A stretch of 64,000 nucleotides of DNA. It comes from CAVSWN01 sp046728115. GTDB lineage: Bacteria; Acidobacteriota; Vicinamibacteria; Vicinamibacterales; CAVVIG01. Each line of letters opens with the position of its first letter. Position 1 is the stretch's first letter. Both the position numbers and the translations under genes were made by a program. This document shows positions 51,560 through 64,000 of the stretch, one piece after another. The notes under the pieces were generated by a model. It was not told the DNA's origin and searched no databases. It worked only from the letters and a program-made list of their open reading frames with translations. Location: assembly GCA_046728115.1 (NCBI GenBank), contig JBKPDW010000197.1, positions 21,220 through 85,219 on the forward strand, written 5' to 3'.

Positions 51560-51617
51560 GATTGCAAATCGCCAATTGCAAATTGAAACGAGCAATTAGC
51601 AGTCTGCAACCTGCAAT
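51560..51617. repeat. TTGCAAATCGCC-word inverted repeat
   Basis: rplK-rplA spacer. ATTGCAAATCGCCAATTGC then AAATTG (51560-51585) faces GCAATTAGCAGTCTGCAACC then TGCAAT (51592-51617). Same word as the pth-rpsF spacer (33304). Confidence 0.7.
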
Positions 51618-51665
51618 GAGAGGCGTGGGAGGGTCGAAAGACCCGTTCGAACCACGGGAGGATGC

Positions 51666-52370
51666 ATGAAGAAACGCGGCAAGAAGTTCACAGCGGCAAA
51701 AGCGCAGGTCGGCGATCGAACCTACTCGATCGAAGACGCGATGCCGTTGATGCAGAAAGTGAAATTCGCGAAGTTCGATGAAACCGTCGAGCTCTCGCTT
51801 CGCCTCGGCGTCGATCCGAAACACGCGGATCAGATGGTGAGGGGCACGGTCGTGCTGCCGCACGGCCTGGGAAAGAGCAAGCGCGTGCTCGCCATCGCCG
51901 GCGGCGAAAAGCAGAAGGAAGCGCAGGACGCCGGCGCCGACGTCGTCGGTGGCGAGGACATGGTGGAGAAGATCCAGGGTGGCTTCATGGACTTCGATGC
52001 CGTCGTGGCCACACCCGACATGATGCGCGCCGTCGGCAGGTTGGGGAAGGTGCTCGGTCCGCGCGGTCTGATGCCGAACCCGAAGACGGGCACCGTCACG
52101 ACGGACATTAGCAAGGCCGTAAAGGAAATCAAAGCGGGCAAGGTCGAATTCCGCGTCGACAAGACCGGGATCATTCATGCGCCGCTCGGCAAGACATCGT
52201 TTGCCATTCCGTCGCTCGTCGCCAACGCGCATGCGCTGGTCGAGAGCATTGTGAAGGCAAAGCCGGCGGCCGCGAAAGGCAAGTACCTGAGAAGCGTCAC
52301 CGTATCGTCGACGATGGGGCCGGGGATCAAGATCGATACGACGAATATTGAGGCGGCGGCGAAGCACTGA
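51666..52370 (+). CDS. rplA: 50S ribosomal protein uL1
   Basis: 234 residues; RNA-binding protein of the L1 stalk and usual autogenous repressor of the L11 operon. Signatures: FDETVELSLRLGVDPKHADQMVRGTVVLPHG, DMMRAVGRLGKVLGPRGLMPNPKTGTVT, GKVEFRVDKTGIIHAPLGK. ATG 51666 with GGGAGG at 51656-51661. Confidence 0.97.
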   Translation: MKKRGKKFTAAKAQVGDRTYSIEDAMPLMQKVKFAKFDETVELSLRLGVDPKHADQMVRGTVVLPHGLGKSKRVLAIAGGEKQKEAQDAGADVVGGEDMVEKIQGGFMDFDAVVATPDMMRAVGRLGKVLGPRGLMPNPKTGTVTTDISKAVKEIKAGKVEFRVDKTGIIHAPLGKTSFAIPSLVANAHALVESIVKAKPAAAKGKYLRSVTVSSTMGPGIKIDTTNIEAAAKH

Positions 52371-52374
52371 AGAT

Positions 52375-52425
52375 CGGGGATTGGGATTGGAAGACAGCGA
52401 TCAGGCGTAGGGATTCGGGGTTAAA
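52375..52425 (+). repeat. GGGATTGGG-word spacer repeat
   Basis: rplA-rplJ spacer of 64 bases: CGGGGATTGGGATTGG, then AGGGATTCGGGG. It leaves little room for the classical L10 mRNA-binding leader. Word shared with 41979, 49905 and 52971. Confidence 0.55.
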
Positions 52426-52434
52426 GGACACGTA

Positions 52435-52965
52435 ATGGCAGTCACCAAAGCGGACAAAGCCGCCGAACTCGAACAGATCGAGACGGCATTGAAGGGCAGC
52501 GAGAGCGCGATCCTGGTGGACTACAAGGGGATCAACGTCCCACAGGTCACCGAGCTGCGCCGTCAATTGCGATCGGCGAAGGCGACGTACAAGGTCGTCA
52601 AGAACACGCTGGCGAAGCGCGCGCTCAAGGGCACGAAGTTCGAGTCGTTCGAGAAATTCTTCGAGGGCACGACCGCGATCGCCTACACATCCACGGATCC
52701 GGTTGCGCTCGCCAAAACGCTGACGACGTTCGTCAAGACCGCTCCAACGTTGACGATCAAAGCGGCCGTTGTGCAGGGCCGCGCGATCAAGCCGGCAGAA
52801 GTGACCGATCTGGCAGCGTTGCCGGGCAAGCCGGAGCTGTACGCCAAGCTCCTCTTCGTCCTGCAGGCACCGATGGTACAGATCGTCAGCGTGCTGAACG
52901 CCGCACCGCGCGATTTGCTGAGCGTGCTCGTGCAGGCTGAAAAGAAGCGCGCCGGGGCGAGCTAG
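52435..52965 (+). CDS. rplJ: 50S ribosomal protein uL10
   Basis: 176 residues; stalk base. ESAILVDYKGINVPQVTELRRQLR and YKVVKNTLAKRAL in the rRNA-binding domain, C-terminal helix (DLLSVLVQAEKKRAG) for L7/L12 dimers. Standard. Confidence 0.97.
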   Translation: MAVTKADKAAELEQIETALKGSESAILVDYKGINVPQVTELRRQLRSAKATYKVVKNTLAKRALKGTKFESFEKFFEGTTAIAYTSTDPVALAKTLTTFVKTAPTLTIKAAVVQGRAIKPAEVTDLAALPGKPELYAKLLFVLQAPMVQIVSVLNAAPRDLLSVLVQAEKKRAGAS

Positions 52966-52970
52966 CGCCG

Positions 52971-53050
52971 CGACCAGGGACCAGGGCTTGGGGATTCGTA
53001 AAACAGGGATTAGAGGCGAGGGATTAGTCGTTCGGATCGGGATTAGATCA
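52971..53050 (+). repeat. GGGATTAG-word spacer repeat
   Basis: rplJ-rplL spacer. ACCAGGGACCAGGGCTTGGGG, then AGGGATTAGAGG, AGGGATTAGTCG, CGGGATTAGATC. GGAGAG at 53051-53056 serves rplL. Confidence 0.6.
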
Positions 53051-53060
53051 GGAGAGCACA

Positions 53061-53453
53061 ATGGCCGAAGTGACGCAGCAGCAGGTTGTCGATTACATCA
53101 AAGGCATCAGCGTACTCGAGCTCTCGCAGCTCGTGAAAACACTCGAGAGCGAGCTCGGCGTCTCGGCAGCGGCCGCCATGCCGATGGCGATGCCAATGGC
53201 GGGTGCCGCGGGCGGCGGTGCGGCGGCTCCGGCTGAAGAGAAGACCGAATTCAACGTCGTGCTGACCGAAATCGGTACCAACAAGATCAACGTCATCAAG
53301 ATCGTGCGCGAGATCACCGCGCTCGGTCTCAAGGAAGCCAAGGATCTCGTCGAAGGTGCCCCGAAGAACGTGAAGGAAGGCGTCCCGAAGGATGAGGCCG
53401 AGGCCATCAAGAAGAAGTTCGAGGAAGTCGGCGCCAAAGTCGAGATCAAGTGA
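53061..53453 (+). CDS. rplL: 50S ribosomal protein bL12 (L7/L12)
   Basis: 130 residues. N-terminal dimerisation segment VVDYIKGISVLELSQLVKTLE, Ala/Met/Gly hinge, and C-terminal factor-binding domain EKTEFNVVLTEIGTNKINVIK, VREITALGLKEAKDLVEGAP. Standard. Confidence 0.97.
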   Translation: MAEVTQQQVVDYIKGISVLELSQLVKTLESELGVSAAAAMPMAMPMAGAAGGGAAAPAEEKTEFNVVLTEIGTNKINVIKIVREITALGLKEAKDLVEGAPKNVKEGVPKDEAEAIKKKFEEVGAKVEIK

Positions 53454-53575
53454 TCTGAGGATCTGAGGATCTGAGGATGTAAGGATATAAGGATGTGAGG
53501 ATGTGAGGCTATAGGTGAGGATGTAAGAATCCTCCAATCGATCCTCAGATCCTCACGTTCTCGATTCCTCAGATT
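53452..53575. repeat. GATCTGAG-word array and inverted repeat before rpoB
   Basis: Fills the rplL-rpoB spacer. Three perfect GATCTGAG units from 53452, then decaying GGATGTAA/GGATGTGA units to 53526; then 53540-53574 (GATCCTCAGATCCTCAC ... TTCCTCAGATT) in the opposite sense. The first unit overlaps the rplL stop codon. Confidence 0.85.
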
Positions 53576-53612
53576 GTGTGTGGCGCTCCGTCTTTTCCTC
53601 GAGGTTTAACGA

Positions 53613-57905
<4,293 letters not shown>

Positions 57906-57917
57906 CTGCGGCGGCGG

Positions 57918-57977
57918 ATGTAGGGCGGCCCTTTCAGGGCCACCAACCCACGCGGGCCTGACCGGCTCGCGCTACAT
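57918..57977. repeat. nested palindrome between rpoB and rpoC
   Basis: Outer arms ATGTAGGGCGGCC (57918-57930) and GGCTCGCGCTACAT (57964-57977); inner hairpin GGCCCT/AGGGCC with loop TTC (57927-57941). AAGGGGA follows as ribosome binding site for rpoC. Confidence 0.65.
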
Positions 57978-57989
57978 GCGAAGGGGAAT

Positions 57990-62204
<4,215 letters not shown>

Positions 62205-62208
62205 AAGT

Positions 62209-62246
62209 ACGAAGTCAGAAGTCAGAAGTCAGAAGTACGAGTCAGA
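62209..62246 (+). repeat. AGAAGTC-word tandem repeat after rpoC
   Basis: GAAGTACGAAGTCAGAAGTC then AGAAGTCAGAAGTACGAGTC: five AGAAGT(C/A) units from four bases after the rpoC stop. Same word as the rplI-dnaB spacer. Confidence 0.75.
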
Positions 62247-62294
62247 CCCGCTGGTCACGCCAATCGCCCGAGAGCGAAGCGCACGCGAGTTGAC

Positions 62295-62327
62295 GGGCGG
62301 CGATCGAAAGATCGTCGCCCCTTTTTT
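62295..62327 (+). terminator. intrinsic terminator of the rpoBC operon
   Basis: GGGCGGCGATC (62295-62305), loop GAAA, GATCGTCGCCC (62310-62320), then C and six T. One G-U pair in an 11-bp stem. Clear rho-independent terminator. Confidence 0.9.
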
Positions 62328-62342
62328 GTGTATCCTTCAGCG

Positions 62343-62575
62343 ATGATGTCCGTTGAGGATCGCGCCCTGCTGGACGCCTTCGCCAGGCGCGTGCGTGCGG
62401 TCGCACCCTCCGCCAGGATTTGCGCGTTCGGCTCACGTGCCCACGTTCCGCGGATCCTGAATCTTTTCTGGATTTCTGCATCGTCGTGTCGGAAGTGAAG
62501 TCGGGAGCACGCGAAAGCTCGAGATTTCGTCTCTTCAGAAATCATCGGCGTATGATGCCGGAGGGCCAGACATGA
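62343..62575 (+). pseudogene. frameshifted minimal nucleotidyltransferase (MNT-type) remnant
   Basis: Frame 1 from ATG 62343 reads MMSVEDRALLDAFARRVRAV, then APSARICAFGSRAHVPR and soon leaves the family pattern. In the next frame from about 62454 the sequence resumes with DPESFLDFCIVVSEV and runs to a stop at 62575. Joined, this is the GSR...DxD core of MNT nucleotidyltransferases, but with a frameshift and with the first Asp of the DxD replaced by Phe. The end overlaps the next gene's ATG (ATGA), indicating former coupling. Confidence 0.65.
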
Positions 62576-63546
62576 TTTCGCGGCGCAATTTGCTCGTAGC
62601 CGGGGCAACCGCCGGAGCCGCCGCATTCGTTCGGAACGCTGCGCCTCTCTTCGCCGCGGCGTCGCAACCGACCACGCCCGTCAATTTCGATGTACCGCCC
62701 GGCGCGTGCGATTGCCACACGCACATATTCGGAGATCTGGCGCGCTTCCCGTTTGCACGAGAACGCACCTACACGCCGGAATCAGCCTCGGTTGCAGAGC
62801 TTCGCGCGCTCCATCGCGCGCTGCATACGACCCGCGTGGTGATCGTTCAGCCCAGCGTGTATGGCGCCGACAATGCGTGCACCGTGGACGCAGTCCGTCA
62901 GCTGGCTCCAGATGCACGAGGTGTTGCGGTCATTGACGACGCGACCTCGGACTCGGCGCTCGACGAGATGAATGGCATCGGCATTCGAGGCATTCGACTC
63001 AACCTTGAAACCGGAGGGGTCACCGATCCTGCCATCGCTCGCCAGCGCCTGCAGCGGGCGGTTCAGCGGCTGCAGCGTCGCGACTGGCACATTCAGATCT
63101 ACACGCGCCTGTCCGTCATCGGCAGCCTCGAAGACCTCATCATGGCCGCACCGTTGCCAGTGGTGTTCGACCATTTTGGCGGTGCGCAGGCCGCTTTGGG
63201 GATTCGACAACCCGGCTTCGATGTGCTCGTGAACCTGGTTCACGCCGGCAAGGCATATGTCAAACTCTCTGCGCCATATCTGAGTTCGAACCAGTCGCCC
63301 GACTACCAGAACGTCGTACCGCTCGCGCAGGCACTGGTCGCGGCGAACCCACAACGCATTCTGTGGGCCACGAACTGGCCGCACCCCGACTCGTCGCAGG
63401 TAGTTGGCCGCAAGGCCACGGACATTGCGCCTCTGCGGAAGGTCGACGACGGTCGGATCTTCAACCAGCTGGCCGTATGGGTACCCAGTCCCGAGGTTCG
63501 GCGAACCATCCTCGTCGCGAATCCGGCAAGGCTGTACGGATATTGA
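62572..63546 (+). CDS. Tat-exported amidohydrolase (2-pyrone-4,6-dicarboxylate lactonase-like)
   Basis: 324 residues. Twin-arginine signal SRRNLLVAGATAGAAAFVRN. TIM-barrel metal hydrolase with DCHTHIFGD (HxH), then a lysine-free barrel, VVFDHFGG (His-Phe-Gly motif) and LWATNWPHPD (catalytic Asp region), the pattern of the LigI/PDC-hydrolase group. Those enzymes open lactones of aromatic catabolism; the Tat signal suggests a periplasmic substrate. No aromatic-degradation genes nearby. Confidence 0.85.
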   Translation: MISRRNLLVAGATAGAAAFVRNAAPLFAAASQPTTPVNFDVPPGACDCHTHIFGDLARFPFARERTYTPESASVAELRALHRALHTTRVVIVQPSVYGADNACTVDAVRQLAPDARGVAVIDDATSDSALDEMNGIGIRGIRLNLETGGVTDPAIARQRLQRAVQRLQRRDWHIQIYTRLSVIGSLEDLIMAAPLPVVFDHFGGAQAALGIRQPGFDVLVNLVHAGKAYVKLSAPYLSSNQSPDYQNVVPLAQALVAANPQRILWATNWPHPDSSQVVGRKATDIAPLRKVDDGRIFNQLAVWVPSPEVRRTILVANPARLYGY

Positions 63547-63620
63547 CGCAACGATTCCGGCACCCGGGTGCGGGAGAGCATTGGAATCGTTCCAGCGGAT
63601 CCGTTCCGCAATGCCCACGT

Positions 63621-63806
63621 CAACTTCTCTATTACTACTGGGACAACGAGCTTCGAGCTATTCGGAAAGGAGCTTACAAGGCACATTTCATTACGAGCGG
63701 CTCGTATGGCGACGGAGACGTGCGACGCAAGCACACTGCGCCGCTTCTTTTCAATCTGACGGGACGTCCGACCGCACATCGCGCAGTTCCTGGGCCGCGA
63801 CCCTGA
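63621..63806 (+). pseudogene. C-terminal fragment of an arylsulfatase-like protein
   Basis: The frame reads YYYWDNELRAIRKGAYKAHF, then ITSGSYGDGDVRRKHTAPLLFNL, which matches the region near the C-terminus of type I sulfatases (FYYRxxELxAVRKGPYKAHF). The upstream part of the same frame has no sulfatase features and the catalytic N-terminal domain is absent, so this is a decayed remnant. It loses similarity at about 63763, where the next fragment begins in another frame. Confidence 0.6.
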
Positions 63807-64000
63807 TCAGAACGCCGCCAGCCACATGACGTACGACCTCCGCCGCCTGCGGTTCCATGGCCTCATCGAACGCATCCCCGCCAGTCATCGCTATCGCCTC
63901 ACGGCGCCGGGCGCCCGCTTGGCCGTCCTCTATATGCGCGTCTATGCCCGCGGGTTCCGGCCCGCCGCATCGCTACCAACCTCGGGCATCCACCTTGGCC
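63760..64000 (+). pseudogene. winged-helix-like gene fragment, runs off the window
   Basis: Open frame without its own good start before ATG 63826: DVRPHIAQFLGRDPDQNAAS, MTYDLRRLRFHGLIERIPASHRYRLTAPGARLAVLYMRVYARGFRP. The YDLRRLR..GLIERIP..HRYRLT pattern is a winged helix known from many bacterial proteins of unknown role. It begins right where the sulfatase remnant ends. It could be the C-terminal part of a once larger protein; the 3' end lies outside the window. Confidence 0.5.

Noticed and set aside
52371..52434. L10 autoregulatory leader
   Set aside because: The spacer is only 64 bases and consists of GGGATTGGG words; no recognisable L10-binding fold.
53452..53575. Possible CRISPR-like array
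   Set aside because: Units are 8 bp, contiguous and decaying, with no spacers and no cas genes.

Overview
The window looks like a chromosomal segment of an acidobacterium, most likely a Vicinamibacteria-type lineage, and mostly housekeeping. I infer this from high GC, a VWFA-related secreted protein, PadR-linked DLLEEYR permease-prefix proteins, an RpoB carrying a cysteine-rich insertion that I recall from acidobacterial RpoB proteins, and lipopolysaccharide genes that imply a didermal envelope. No search could be run, so the placement is an inference.

Layout. 1-2915: partial Lhr-type helicase (minus strand), a small coiled-coil protein and a two-domain SagB/ThcOx-like flavoprotein. 3134-14849: complex I operon nuoABCDEF-H-JKLMN, with nuoG and nuoI missing from their usual places. 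14859-18688: secreted TPR protein, VWFA protein, then a small operon (membrane protein, PadR regulator, two permease-prefix proteins) behind a near-consensus promoter. 18743-21538: selA, two unknown proteins and a cold-shock gene with a terminator in its leader. 21666-26877: purH facing a minus-strand envelope operon (Trm112-like, GT9 heptosyltransferase, O-antigen ligase, RfaE1-like kinase). 26924-36167: TPR protein, lolB-like lipoprotein, ispE, tRNA-Gln, prs, rplY, pth, rpsF, rpsR, rplI, dnaB. 36254-38341: YtrA-type GntR/ABC operon with a 24-bp operator palindrome. 38490-47478: secreted protein, alr, radA, dienelactone hydrolase, plsC, ispDF, gltX, rlmB. 47575-62204: tRNA-Thr/Tyr/Gly/Thr, tuf, rpmG, tRNA-Trp, secE, nusG, rplK, rplA, rplJ, rplL, rpoB, rpoC, closed by an intrinsic terminator. 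62343-64000: a broken nucleotidyltransferase, a Tat-exported amidohydrolase and two gene fragments.

The genes form a few co-transcribed blocks with many 4-bp start/stop overlaps: respiratory complex I, envelope and isoprenoid supply, and the translation/transcription core.

The most unusual property lies between the genes. Nearly every spacer longer than about 50 bp holds a degenerate repeat built from a 6-11 bp word repeated several times, often followed by its reverse complement so that the spacer forms one long hairpin. The word differs between spacers, but several words recur at distant loci. Some copies run into coding sequence (lolB start, GT9 N-terminus, gltX C-terminus, inside ispE). 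This is the best candidate in the window for something undescribed.
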